A DNA stretch of 64,000 nt. Source: G963676095 sp963676095 (GTDB lineage Bacteria; Bacteroidota; Bacteroidia; Bacteroidales; Prolixibacteraceae). The notes under the pieces were generated by a model. It saw only the letters and a program-made list of their open reading frames with translations. It searched no databases and had not been told where the DNA came from. Where the stretch lies: the NCBI GenBank assembly GCA_963676095.1, contig OY781040.1, forward strand, positions 4,402,001 through 4,466,000, read 5' to 3'. Positions 1 through 9,400 of the stretch are shown here, in pieces; position 1 is the stretch's first letter; every line of letters starts with the position of its first letter. A program made the translations under genes and the position numbers.

Positions 1-64
1 TCAATACGGTGGTTTTTCCGGTTCCCAGGAAACCACTTAGCACAGTTACAGGTATTTTTTGCAT
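1..64 (-). CDS. CobW/COG0523-family GTPase, N-terminus only
   Basis: Only the first 21 codons lie in the window; the gene runs off the left edge. The visible peptide starts with a short beta strand followed by a P-loop, GFLGTGKTT, as in the N-terminus of COG0523 (CobW/ZNG1-type) metal-chaperone GTPases. The ATG lies 13 bases after the stop of a second COG0523 gene on the same strand, so the two are probably cotranscribed. The two P-loops differ (GTGKTT here, GSGKTT upstream), so these are paralogues. The shared promoter region holds a candidate Zur operator, which suggests zinc-responsive expression. The metal itself is inferred from context. Confidence 0.75.
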   Translation of the reverse strand, partial: MQKIPVTVLSGFLGTGKTTVL

Positions 65-76
65 TTCTGAAATTAG

Positions 77-1108
77 TTATAGTTTTATATTTTCTGTTGA
101 TCGTAGTTGAAGCAGGTTTGCTTCAAGAAGGCCGCGCTGCAGGTTTTTACCAATAAAGACCAGCTTGCTGTGCCTCGGCTCTGAATCCCAGGGTTCTCCG
201 GGTTCGAACGTAAATTTATCCCGTACAGACTGAAAGATATAGCGTTCCGCCTTTCCTTTGAAACTGATTACCCCTTTTACACGGAAAATGGTCGTTGGGT
301 TGAAGTAAAGAAAAGATTCAATCCATAACATGAATTTTCCCGGATCGAAATTCCCCGGGATTGAGAACCCTTCTGCTGAAATATCATGTTTGTGGTGATG
401 GGCATCAGGATTGGTAAGCAACGACTGTTGCTGTTCTTTAACTATTCCCGTTTTCCCATTTGGAAAAAAAGAATAGGTTGAAGCCCGGATCTCCCGGCCC
501 GAATAAGCATATAATCCGAGAATATCAATGCCAGACAGATCTGCGTAACTGACAGGATGGATGCGGGCCATCGGATTGATCTGTTTAATCATTTTCTTCA
601 GCCGGGCCGCGTAACCTGCCTGGATACTGTCGATCTTATTTAAAAGGATAATGTCTGACAGGGCAACCTGGGCCAGGGCTTCGGGCTGTTCACTCAGCAG
701 GTCTTCTATATTGATTGCATCAGCCAGACAAATAACACTATCTAAGATAAATTTTGACTGGATAATCTCCGTCGAAACAAATGCCTTCACGATCGTTGTC
801 GGGTCTGCAATTCCTGTCGTTTCAACCAGCAAGTGGTCAAAATGACAGGAACTTTCAAGTAATTGGACTAAGACTTCATAAAAACCGTCATTTAAAGAGC
901 AGCAAATACACCCGTTCGATAATTCAAAGATATTTTCGTCGGCCCCCATAATCAAGGCCCCGTCAATCCCAATCTCTCCGAATTCATTTTCGATAATTGC
1001 AAATTTCTTCTCCCGGTACCTTTTATTAATAATCTGGTTAATGAGGGTTGTTTTTCCTGAACCTAAAAAACCCGTGATGATCGTGACCGGTATTCTCCCG
1101 CTTTCCAT
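77..1108 (-). CDS. CobW/COG0523-family metal-chaperone GTPase
   Basis: This 343-residue protein has the full COG0523 architecture. The Walker A motif GFLGSGKT is at residues 13-20, the family hallmark metal motif GCICC at 66-70, and an NKID guanine-specificity motif near 155. A His-rich stretch (DAHHHKHD) near residue 240 precedes the C-terminal CobW_C domain. Family members use GTP hydrolysis to load metal, often zinc, into client proteins in the cytoplasm. The gene is divergent from a transporter operon and 2.6 kb from a Fur/Zur gene, which favours a role in zinc starvation. It is the first gene of a minus-strand pair with the partial paralogue at the left edge. Confidence 0.88.
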   Translation of the reverse strand: MESGRIPVTIITGFLGSGKTTLINQIINKRYREKKFAIIENEFGEIGIDGALIMGADENIFELSNGCICCSLNDGFYEVLVQLLESSCHFDHLLVETTGIADPTTIVKAFVSTEIIQSKFILDSVICLADAINIEDLLSEQPEALAQVALSDIILLNKIDSIQAGYAARLKKMIKQINPMARIHPVSYADLSGIDILGLYAYSGREIRASTYSFFPNGKTGIVKEQQQSLLTNPDAHHHKHDISAEGFSIPGNFDPGKFMLWIESFLYFNPTTIFRVKGVISFKGKAERYIFQSVRDKFTFEPGEPWDSEPRHSKLVFIGKNLQRGLLEANLLQLRSTENIKL

Positions 1109-1154
1109 GCCTTGCCTGTTAATCTTTGTTAATGTTTGGAATACTACAACATTT

Positions 1155-1174
1155 CAAATGAAACATTGTTGCAA
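1155..1174. promoter_or_regulatory. candidate Zur/Fur operator (divergent promoter region)
   Basis: Read on the minus strand, this site is TTGCAACAATGTTTCATTTG. It matches 18 of 20 positions of a site on the plus strand at 3721-3740, just upstream of the fur-family gene. The core is a near-palindrome, TGCAAC-N3-GTTTCA. It lies between the CobW gene and the ABC transporter operon and could control both. The role as an operator is inferred from recurrence and position; the binding protein is not shown. Confidence 0.5.
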
Positions 1175-1212
1175 GGTAGAAATAAAAAATTTACTATTGC
1201 AATGTATATTTA

Positions 1213-1866
1213 ATGCGAAAGGTTATGCTTGTAACAAAAGGTCTTGAATTTGCCTATGATCAGGCTAATTCATTTAAGTTTCCGGACATCACATGCGAAC
1301 AAGGGACACATTGGCTGATCACAGGCCCTTCCGGCTGTGGAAAAACGACCCTTCTCCATCTCTTAGCCGGGTTATTGCGCCCGTCAAGCGGAAAGGTCAT
1401 TATAAACGGGACGGATATTTCCGGTCTTAAATCTGCCGCGATTGACAAAATAAGGGGCAGAAGCATGGGGATCATTTTTCAAAAACCATATTTTGTTTCT
1501 TCTTTAACCGTGGCGGAAAATGTAAAAATAGCCAGGTATTTAAACAAACTTAAGGAGAGCGATCAGGAAATCGAAGAAATTTTACGAAAGCTGAATATTG
1601 GCGATAAATCCAACTCCAGGCCAAAGGCACTTAGTCAGGGCGAATTACAACGGTTATCAATGGCCCGGGCCCTGATAAACAATCCTTCTGTGATCCTGGC
1701 AGATGAGCCCACTTCGAGCCTGGATGACGATCATTGCAGGGAAGCCCTTTTGCTATTAAAAGAACAGGCAGAACGGGAGCAGGTTACTTTGCTGATCGTT
1801 ACACATGACCACCGGTTAAAATCCTATTTTTCAAATATTATCCAACTAAATAAGGCTAAGTTATGA
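1213..1866 (+). CDS. ABC transporter ATP-binding protein (LolD/YbbA-type)
   Basis: This 217-residue cytoplasmic ATPase powers the FtsX-like permease encoded directly downstream. Walker A is GPSGCGKTT (residues 38-46), followed by a Q-loop (FQKPYF), the signature LSQGEL, Walker B VILADEP and the switch histidine in VTHDH. Size and motifs fit the LolD/MacB subfamily, in which energy is used for extraction or mechanotransmission rather than classical import. The stop overlaps the next ATG by four bases (ATGA), indicating translational coupling. An in-frame ATG four codons later (1225) is an alternative start. Gene order ATPase-permease-DUF3299-like resembles Zur-regulated clusters of gamma-proteobacteria (zrg-type), so a zinc role is plausible. 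Confidence 0.85.
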   Translation: MRKVMLVTKGLEFAYDQANSFKFPDITCEQGTHWLITGPSGCGKTTLLHLLAGLLRPSSGKVIINGTDISGLKSAAIDKIRGRSMGIIFQKPYFVSSLTVAENVKIARYLNKLKESDQEIEEILRKLNIGDKSNSRPKALSQGELQRLSMARALINNPSVILADEPTSSLDDDHCREALLLLKEQAEREQVTLLIVTHDHRLKSYFSNIIQLNKAKL

Positions 1867-3158
1867 CACTGTTTCAGATAAGTTATAAAAATATGAAAGC
1901 CAAACCGCTTTCAACAGCCCTTAACCTGGTCCTTTTTGCCACAGGAATTTTTATCATTTCTTTTTTACTGTTGATAAAGAACCAGTTTGAAGATCATATT
2001 GAAAAAAACATTGCAGGGGTCAATTTAGTGGTTGGGGCGAAAGGCAGCCCTTTGCAACTAATCTTATCTACCCTTTACCATGTGGACTATCCCACCGGGA
2101 ATATCCCGCTTACCGATGCCGAAAAACTAAAACATAATCCACTTGTTAAAAAAACAATCCCGATGGCTTTAGGTGATAATTACCAGGGATACCGTATTGT
2201 AGGGACAGATCATGATTATGCTGCACTTTATGGAGGAGAGCTCCAAAAAGGTAAATTGTGGGAAAAAGATTTTGACGTGACTGTTGGTTCTAAAGTGGCG
2301 AGGGATGCCGGTCTGGAACCTGGGGACCATTTTGTAGGGGTACATGGTTTTATGGCTAACGGCACGGATAAACATACGGAATTTAAATACACGGTAACCG
2401 GGATATTTAAGGAAACCGGCAGCGTTTTGGATCAGTTAATCCTCACGAATATAGGCAGTGTCTGGAAGATCCATAGCCATCACCACCATCATGAGGGGGA
2501 GGAACATGATGGCCACCAGGAAGAAGGACAGGACGACGGGCACCATGTTGAAGGGGCACACGGATACTATAGCGCCGGAGATCTGGACGGACATCATGAA
2601 GAAGAGTCCGATACCACACGGGAAATAACCTCATTGCTTGTTTTCTACAGGAATCCGATGGGGGCCGTCACCCTGCCCCGGATGATCAATAAAGATACGA
2701 ATATGCAGGCAGCCTCTCCCGCCGTTGAAATGAACAGGCTATATGCCCTTCTGGGGATCGGTATCCGGTCGGCCAGCCTGATCGCTTATATTATCATCCT
2801 GATTTCCGGATTTAGTATTTTTATATCCCTGTTTAATTCGATGAAAGAAAGAAAATATGAACTGGCCCTGCTGCGTGTTTTGGGTGGCGGTAAAACCAAG
2901 CTTTTCGCGATCGTAGTGCTGGAGGGATTATTCATTGCGATACTCGGTTTTTTTGTTGGTTTTGTACTGAGCCGCATCGGAATGTTTTTTATTTCCGGAT
3001 ATGCTGAGAATAACTTTCATTACAGCTTAAACTCCCTTGTTAATCTGAAAGATGATTTATTCCTGTTTATCGCGGCTTTGGCTGTTGGTTTTGTTTCATC
3101 GCTGTTGCCGGCCATAAAGGCAATGAAAACAGATATTTCAAAAACACTGACAGAATAG
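1863..3158 (+). CDS. FtsX/MacB-type ABC permease with His-rich periplasmic loop
   Basis: This 431-residue membrane protein has an N-terminal transmembrane segment (about residues 17-38), a large periplasmic MacB-PCD-like domain, and three C-terminal transmembrane segments in an FtsX fold (from about residue 300). A stretch at about residues 203-253 is extremely rich in His, Glu and Asp, with five consecutive histidines and several further HH pairs. Such a stretch is typical of zinc-handling proteins. It starts four bases before the end of the ATPase gene and the two should form one transporter. The His-rich insert, the adjacent CobW and Fur genes and the DUF3299-like partner together suggest a zinc-linked exporter or importer; direction is unknown. 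Confidence 0.85.
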   Translation: MTLFQISYKNMKAKPLSTALNLVLFATGIFIISFLLLIKNQFEDHIEKNIAGVNLVVGAKGSPLQLILSTLYHVDYPTGNIPLTDAEKLKHNPLVKKTIPMALGDNYQGYRIVGTDHDYAALYGGELQKGKLWEKDFDVTVGSKVARDAGLEPGDHFVGVHGFMANGTDKHTEFKYTVTGIFKETGSVLDQLILTNIGSVWKIHSHHHHHEGEEHDGHQEEGQDDGHHVEGAHGYYSAGDLDGHHEEESDTTREITSLLVFYRNPMGAVTLPRMINKDTNMQAASPAVEMNRLYALLGIGIRSASLIAYIIILISGFSIFISLFNSMKERKYELALLRVLGGGKTKLFAIVVLEGLFIAILGFFVGFVLSRIGMFFISGYAENNFHYSLNSLVNLKDDLFLFIAALAVGFVSSLLPAIKAMKTDISKTLTE

Positions 3159-3198
3159 GTGTTATGATCTATATACGTTATACAGAAATTTTAGAACG

Positions 3199-3651
3199 AT
3201 GAGGAAGGCTATTTTTATATTCCTGTTGGTGATTGGCTGTATCCGTGGATATTCTCAGCAGCTTGTAACCTGGGCGCAACTGTCGAAGGTAAAATGGACT
3301 AACGGATTTGTGGAATCGCTTAACGGTTATTACGACCTTCCCCATTTTAGTTCAGAAATTCAAAAACTGGAAGGAACAGAGATCCAGATTTCCGGGTTCT
3401 ACATCCCGATCCTTACGGAAGGAGGTGTATTTGCATTATCTTCTCAGCCGTCAAGCATGTGTTTCTTTTGCAGCGGGGCCGGACCGGAGTCCGTTATTGA
3501 AGTGAACGTTAAGGGAGAAGATAAAAGGCTTAAACACCTCAGGACAGACAAGTTTATCGAAATGAAGGGAATCCTGAAACTGAATAAACTTGATCCGGAT
3601 CATTTAATGTATATACTGCAAAATGCGGAATTAGTGGAGATCATCAGATAG
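3199..3651 (+). CDS. secreted DUF3299-like protein of the zinc cluster
   Basis: This 150-residue protein starts with a hydrophobic signal sequence ending near the YSQQ residues at about 20, so it is exported. The mature part contains a conserved-looking segment, SSMCFFCSGAGPESVIEV, with a CxxC-type cysteine pair, followed by a short beta-rich domain. This resembles the DUF3299 family that accompanies Zur-regulated ABC transporters in Pseudomonas and Vibrio (recalled, not searched). It follows the permease by 40 bases on the same strand, so it is probably in the operon. It is likely a periplasmic or lipid-side partner of the transporter; no enzymatic function is evident. Confidence 0.7.
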   Translation: MRKAIFIFLLVIGCIRGYSQQLVTWAQLSKVKWTNGFVESLNGYYDLPHFSSEIQKLEGTEIQISGFYIPILTEGGVFALSSQPSSMCFFCSGAGPESVIEVNVKGEDKRLKHLRTDKFIEMKGILKLNKLDPDHLMYILQNAELVEIIR

Positions 3652-3720
3652 AACGGACCTTTTTGCGGAAGAGGTTGTCTGAATATTCCTTTTTGGCAGA
3701 GTCATTCTTTTTTTGTTTAT

Positions 3721-3740
3721 TTGCAACGGTGTTTCATTTG
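3721..3740 (+). promoter_or_regulatory. candidate Zur/Fur operator upstream of the fur-family gene
   Basis: The sequence TTGCAACGGTGTTTCATTTG is the second copy of the motif found at 1155-1174 (18/20 identical). It ends 23 bases before the regulator ATG. This is consistent with autoregulation and with one regulon covering the CobW pair, the ABC operon and the regulator. It is inferred from repetition and position. Confidence 0.5.
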
Positions 3741-3763
3741 TTAAAGATTAACCAATTAAGATA

Positions 3764-4177
3764 ATGAATGCAACAGAAACTCTGAAGCAACATAAAATAA
3801 AGAAGACGACTCCCCGGATCGCAATTATACAGGCACTGCAAAAGAACGTACATCCTTTATCTGAAGCAGAGATCAAGGAGATGATGGGTGATTTATACGA
3901 TCGCATTACTTTTTACAGGAATATTCAAACGATGACGGAAGCCGGGATATTACATCGCATTGTTATCGATAATGTTCATGTAAAATATGCTTTAAACGAC
4001 TGCGAAAAAGGCCATTGCCATCATGCACCCCATGCTCATTTTTACTGTAGAAAATGCGGGGAAGTGACCTGTCTTAACGAGGTCCATGTTGAAACAGAAA
4101 TTCCGGAAGGATACGTTCCGGAAGAGTTTAATGTATTGATCCAGGGGATTTGTGACTATTGTAATACGGGCAGGTAG
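3764..4177 (+). CDS. Fur-family transcriptional regulator, probably Zur-like
   Basis: This 137-residue protein has an N-terminal winged helix (about residues 10-75, with TPRIAIIQAL and DRITFYRNIQTM) and a C-terminal metal-binding dimerisation domain. The metal ligands are visible: a His/Cys cluster HCHHAPHAHFYC, then CRKC and a C-terminal CDYC. The two CxxC pairs fit the structural zinc site of Fur proteins. The neighbouring genes (CobW GTPases, His-rich transporter) favour zinc over iron as the signal. The gene carries the same 20-bp motif upstream as the target operon. Whether it senses zinc, iron or another metal cannot be settled from sequence alone. Confidence 0.85.
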   Translation: MNATETLKQHKIKKTTPRIAIIQALQKNVHPLSEAEIKEMMGDLYDRITFYRNIQTMTEAGILHRIVIDNVHVKYALNDCEKGHCHHAPHAHFYCRKCGEVTCLNEVHVETEIPEGYVPEEFNVLIQGICDYCNTGR

Positions 4178-4389
4178 AATTCCTGCATGTTGTTTTGTTC
4201 AATACTTTCATATTGGATAATATCGGGCCAGGCAACCGCGATGACTCAGATGAAGAAGTAAGGCGTGTGGCCAAACTGGCACAGTTTTTGGCTGAGAATC
4301 AAAGATGGGACATAATACACAAAAATTCAATACGCCTGTAAAAACAAATCTTTTTATATATTTGAGGTTACTGACAGACTGATTTAAAC
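4178..4389 (+). other. intergenic region with promoter element and possible gene remnant
   Basis: This 212-bp gap separates the Fur-family gene from the sigma factor. A TATATTTG sequence at 4357-4364 matches the Bacteroidota -7 consensus TAnnTTTG and lies 26 bases before the sigma-factor ATG; no convincing -33 TTG is at the usual distance. The frame from about 4180 to 4341 stays open and encodes a charged peptide (including EEVRRVAKLAQFLAE) without an ATG, possibly the tail of a decayed gene. Confidence 0.3.
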
Positions 4390-4983
4390 ATGAAAGAAAA
4401 ATCCCGGTATAAGGTAAATGAATTAATTGTTAAACAGTTTACAATGGGTGATATGAGTGCCTTTGATAGCATTTATTCCGTATTTAATCCTAAACTCCAG
4501 AAATTTGTATTCACCTTGGTAAAGACTGAAGCCGACACCGAAGAAATAGTACAGGAAGTATTCGTCAAAATTTGGGAAAACAGAGAAAAATTAAAAAATT
4601 ATGCCTCGTTTGAAAGTTACCTTTTCACAATTGCTTATAATTCCACAGTCAGCTTATTACGGAAAAGAATAAAGGAAATCCGGTATATTGATTATGTCAA
4701 ATCAGTCCAGCTCGAAATCGAGGGAACGGATACTGATGTAGATTTTAATCAGGATGAGATCTGTGAAAAATTAAACCTGCTGATAGAAGAAATGCCATCC
4801 CGGCAATGCGAAGTATTTAAAATGAAACATTTTCAGAATCTTTCATACCGGGAAATAGCTGAACATCTCAATATATCGGTCAATACTGTCGAGAATCATA
4901 TGGTCAAAGCGCACAAATACCTCAAAGAAAAGTTAGGAAAAGACTATTTTGTCATTCTTCTGTTTCTGAATTTATTCTTTTAG
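4390..4983 (+). CDS. ECF sigma factor of the SusCD regulatory type
   Basis: This 197-residue sigma-70 family protein has region 2 at about residues 25-95 (DTEEIVQEVFVKIWENRE is the characteristic 2.2-2.3 segment) and region 4 at about 125-180 (MPSRQCEVFKMKHFQNLSY followed by a helix-turn-helix, EIAEHLNISVNTVENHM). It is a FecI-like extracytoplasmic function sigma factor. Together with the FecR-type anti-sigma gene that follows and a SusC carrying an STN domain, it forms the usual outer-membrane-to-cytoplasm signalling chain, in which ligand transport releases sigma to activate the same polysaccharide locus. The C-terminus ends with a short hydrophobic tail (FVILLFLNLFF). Confidence 0.9.
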   Translation: MKEKSRYKVNELIVKQFTMGDMSAFDSIYSVFNPKLQKFVFTLVKTEADTEEIVQEVFVKIWENREKLKNYASFESYLFTIAYNSTVSLLRKRIKEIRYIDYVKSVQLEIEGTDTDVDFNQDEICEKLNLLIEEMPSRQCEVFKMKHFQNLSYREIAEHLNISVNTVENHMVKAHKYLKEKLGKDYFVILLFLNLFF

Positions 4984-5311
4984 ATAGAAAAATCCGCTAT
5001 TCCATCTTTATCCCAGAACTACCCGTTTTGCTATCACTCCAATACCGTTTCCCTTCTCCTGTCTCCGGCAGCTCTCTGCCCCATGTCTTTTACTTTTCAA
5101 CTATTGTACTGAAAGTGTAAAACGTCAGAAAGGAATTGCTCCTGTCATATTCATCCTGGCCGGGAAACACGTTTTTGTATATTTTTTCAAAAAAGTCAAC
5201 GGACCGATAGTGGTTTTTAGGGATTTGCCGTCTAACAGGTAAATTTGATAAATTGCAAGTTGTTTCCAACGAACTAATGGCTACGTAAGAATTAGCTTAA
5301 GTTTCAATGAT
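4984..5311 (+). other. intergenic region upstream of the anti-sigma gene
   Basis: A 328-bp gap without a convincing gene. A perfect TAAATTTG (-7 consensus) occurs at 5240-5247, 65 bases before the anti-sigma ATG. The best TTTG upstream is only 12 bases away, shorter than the normal -33 spacing, so the promoter assignment is tentative. No terminator or conserved RNA is evident. Confidence 0.3.
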
Positions 5312-6370
5312 ATGGACAAGAAGTTATTGAGAAAGTATATTGATAATAACTGTACATCTGCTGAAGTTGATGAAGTTTTCGAATGGGTTCAAAAACAAAA
5401 GGACGAGTACGACGGAAAGGTTTTGCTTAAAGATTTTTGGAATGAAATTGATCGAACGGAAGCAATGGACGAAAATTTTGCTCAGAGGCGTCTGGACAGA
5501 ATCCATCACCGGATAAACCTTAGCAGGCAGGATAAATGGTTAACCGGCAAATTTTTCTTTTTGCCAGGGAAAAATAGATTCTTTGTTACATTCCTGTCAA
5601 AGGCTGCCGCCATTCTGTTAATATCCGTTATGACACTTTTTATTTACACTTATTTTTTTCAGTCAGATCAGAATGCGTCGCAATTAGCCGAAATTATTTC
5701 ACCCGCAGGTTCGCGAACTTCTCTTGAACTATCCGACGGGACAAAAGTCTGGTTAAATCAGGGGAGTAAAATGATCTACCCACAAAAATTTACAGGGAGA
5801 ACAAGAACGGTCCGGTTATCAGGAGAAGGATATTTTGACGTTGCCCACGACAAAACAAGACCATTTATCGTCGAGTCCAGGGGAATGGAAGTAAGAGCCG
5901 TCGGGACCAGGTTTAATGTAAAGGCTTACATGGATGATACTGATTTTGAAACGACCCTGGAATCCGGCAAGATTATTATTCTGAAGAAAATACCCGATAA
6001 AGAATTAACAGTATGTCAAATGTCGCCGGGCCAGCACTTTATTATTAACAACAAAACAAATAAATATTCATTAAAAACCGGAGAACTGGCCAAGTATGTT
6101 TCGTGGAAAGAAGGGAAGCTTGTATTTAAAGATGATAAGATGGATAAAGTTGCCGAACGATTATCCCGTTGGTATAATGTAGAAATAATTATTAAAGATC
6201 CCGAGGTAAGAGAGCTTACTTATACCGCAACATTTGTCGATGAATCATTGGATCAGGTCCTTGAAATGCTGGAAGTTATTACGCCAATTTCATATACTGT
6301 TTCTGACAGAGAAAAAATGCCAGACGGAACATTCTCAAAAAAGAAAATATTAATCTATAAAAAGAAGTAA
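5312..6370 (+). CDS. FecR-family anti-sigma factor
   Basis: This 352-residue inner-membrane protein has a cytoplasmic N-terminal domain (about 1-90) that would bind the sigma factor. A single transmembrane helix at about 92-117 (AAAILLISVMTLFIYTYFF) follows, then a periplasmic FecR domain (about 128-225, with SRTSLELSDGTKVWLNQGS and GEGYFDV) and a C-terminal DUF4974-type domain ending in KKILIYKKK. It receives a signal from the STN domain of the following SusC protein and controls the upstream ECF sigma factor. Length and order match Bacteroidota anti-sigma regulators. Confidence 0.9.
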   Translation: MDKKLLRKYIDNNCTSAEVDEVFEWVQKQKDEYDGKVLLKDFWNEIDRTEAMDENFAQRRLDRIHHRINLSRQDKWLTGKFFFLPGKNRFFVTFLSKAAAILLISVMTLFIYTYFFQSDQNASQLAEIISPAGSRTSLELSDGTKVWLNQGSKMIYPQKFTGRTRTVRLSGEGYFDVAHDKTRPFIVESRGMEVRAVGTRFNVKAYMDDTDFETTLESGKIIILKKIPDKELTVCQMSPGQHFIINNKTNKYSLKTGELAKYVSWKEGKLVFKDDKMDKVAERLSRWYNVEIIIKDPEVRELTYTATFVDESLDQVLEMLEVITPISYTVSDREKMPDGTFSKKKILIYKKK

Positions 6371-6407
6371 AACAAAAAAATGCCGCTTATGAAAAAATAA
6401 CCTCTAA

Positions 6408-6438
6408 AAGCGGGGTAATGCGCCACATTTCCCCGCTT
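6408..6438 (+). terminator. hairpin between anti-sigma and SusC genes
   Basis: AAGCGGGG and CCCCGCTT form a perfect 8-bp stem around a 15-base loop, followed shortly by TTTT. It may terminate regulator transcripts or attenuate read-through into the SusC gene, which would then rely on its own sigma-dependent promoter in the next 50 AT-rich bases. Confidence 0.6.
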
Positions 6439-6491
6439 ATGTTTTAAAAACTCATTAAAAAGAGTAATTAATATAACTAAATAACAAAAAT

Positions 6492-9400
6492 ATGGAAAAA
6501 AACAATCGTTTTACCGCGAAAGCAAGAAATACATTTCTGGCGCGGAAAATTTTATTAATGATGAAAATGACATTTTTTTTATTATTGCTTGCTGTTTCGC
6601 AGGCGTTGGCAATTGAATCCTATTCTCAGGAAACAAAACTAACCTTAAATTTTAAAAATACCTCTTTGAGAGAGATTCTGGCGTCGATCGAAGACCAAAG
6701 TCAATTTTATTTTCTCTACAGTTCGAAAATAATCGATGTAGACAGAACGGTTGACGCAATAAACATTGAGGGGAAAAATATTTTTGAGACACTGGATGAA
6801 GTCCTAAGAAACACAAACATCAAATACACTGTTAAAAACCGGCAAATCCTTTTGTCGAATGAGAAGACCAGTGGTAACTTTGTGTCAAATGATCAACAGG
6901 TAAAAACAATTTCAGGGAAGGTGACTGATTTAAACGGAGCTCCCTTGCCCGGTGTTACTGTGGTAATAAAGGGAACGACAGACGGCACCATTACCGATGT
7001 TAACGGGAAATACCGGTTATCCAATATTCCGGACAAAGCCATCCTTATTTTTTCATTTGTTGGTATGAAACAACAGGAAATGCCGGTGAATAAATCCGTC
7101 ATCAATGTGACCATGGAGGAAGAAACGATTGGAATTGAAGAAGTCGTTGCTGTTGGTTATGGAACGGTTAAGAAAAGAGACCTGACAGGATCTGTATCCT
7201 CTGTTGGAGGGGAAGCGCTGAAGTCGTTGCCTGTAACATCGGCAGCAGAAGCTCTTGCCGGGCGGTTGGCCGGGGTTACAGTTACCACCACGGAAGGTTC
7301 TCCTGATGCTGAAATTAAGATCAGGGTTCGTGGCGGCGGATCGATTACTCAGGATAATAGTCCGTTATATATTGTAGATGGTTTTCCGGTCAGCAGTATT
7401 TCAGATATCCCTCCGGCAGATATCCAATCGATCGATGTATTGAAAGATGCTTCATCTACAGCAATTTACGGAGCCAGGGGGGCTAATGGTGTTATTATCA
7501 TTACAACGAAGACCGCTGGGGCTGGAAAACTAGCGATCAATTATGATTTTTACGGCGGGATAAAAAAGGTCGCAAAAAAATACCATGTCCTTAGTCCTTA
7601 CCAGTTTGCACAGTATCAATATGAACTCGCGGCGTTGGACGATGAAGTGGAAAGCGAATATGAAGACTATTTCGGGAGTTATGATGATGTTGAGCTGTAT
7701 AAGTATAAAAAAGGTACCGATTGGCAGGATGTGGTTTTTGGGAATACCGGAACCACTTTTAACCATAGCTTGTCAATACAAAATGGTACCGATAAGTTAA
7801 GCTACAACTTCAGTTATAACCGGACGGATAACGATGCAATCATGATGATGTCTGATTTATCCAGGGATAATCTCAGCCTGAAAGTGAATTCCAAACCGCT
7901 GGATTGGTTAAAGTTTAATTTTTCTGCTCGTTACTCCGATACGAGAGTGAACGGGGGAGGAACCAATGATGTGTCGGGGGTTGAAAAATCAACCTATGAT
8001 TCGCGATTGAAGAATGCAGTTCTCTATACCCCGATTGAATTATCCAGTTCGGTTTCTGCCAGCGACGACGAGGAGGAGTCCGAATTCGGGAGTTTATACC
8101 CTCCGACAACAACCATCCCCGATAACGACCGGTACCAGCACATCCGAAGGTTTGATTTTGACGGCAGTGTTTCTGCCGTGCTCATTAAAAATCTTATTTT
8201 CCGTTCAGATATTGGTAAAAGAATAAACTATGTTGAAGATGACCGTTTTTTCGGATGTAGCACCTATTACGTAACAAGCGGAGATGCAACCTATAAAAAT
8301 GCACCTGCCGTTTATCTGATCAATAAAGAATCAAATACCTTGCGTAACGCCAATACGCTGAATTATAATTTTAAAAAACTGCTACCCCGTGATCATAATT
8401 TGTCTCTTCTGCTTGGGGAAGAGTATACTTTTTCCGACAGTAAAAAGTTAACGGATGTGATCGAAAATTTTCCAACCTTCTTTGATTCAAATATGGCCTG
8501 GCATTTTACCACCGAAGGAGTTGCAATTAGTACAACTAATTATTACAGCCCCGATGATAAGTTACTTTCCTTTTTTGGCCGGTTAAATTACGATTATAAG
8601 GATAAATATTTGGTTACAGGTACGTTCCGAGCTGACGGTTCAAGTAAATTTGCCAAGGGAAACCGATGGGGATATTTTCCTTCAGCGGCAATAGCCTGGA
8701 GAATTTCGGATGAACCTTTTCTGAAAAATTTCGACAAACTGACCAACCTGAAATTAAGGGTCAGCTATGGTGCTGCCGGTAATAATAATATTGATGCATT
8801 AGCATACATGCAAACATATTCTTCCACATCCACAACTTATTTGCCTTCTTCTTTGTCCACCTCTTACTGGAGTACCGGAACATCGATGAGCAATAAGGAC
8901 TTAAAATGGGAAACGACAATAAGCCGGAACATCGGTCTCGATTATGGATTTTTCAGGAACAGATTGAACGGAGGAATTGAGGTTTATAAAAATACAACCA
9001 AAAATTTGCTGATTGATTATCCGGTGAGCGGATCTGGATATGAAACACAAACGAGGAACATCGGGGAAACATCAAATCATGGTCTGGAATTAAACATCAA
9101 TGCAGTAGTTGTTGACAAAAAGGATTTTAATTTAAACTGTTCTTTTAATATCAGTTTTAACCGGAACAAAGTGGAAAGTTTGGGTGGGTTAGATGATATC
9201 AATAGTAATTCAGCATGGACCAGTTCATCTTATGCTTCCAATGATTATATGGTATATGTTGGAAGACCGGTTGGCCTGATGTATGGCTTTGTCGTTGATG
9301 GGGATGGAATGTATTCGACGGATGACTTTAACTGGAATGGTTCGTCGTGGGAATTAGTGACACAGGACCAGAATACACCGGATAACTCGACCATTGATGG

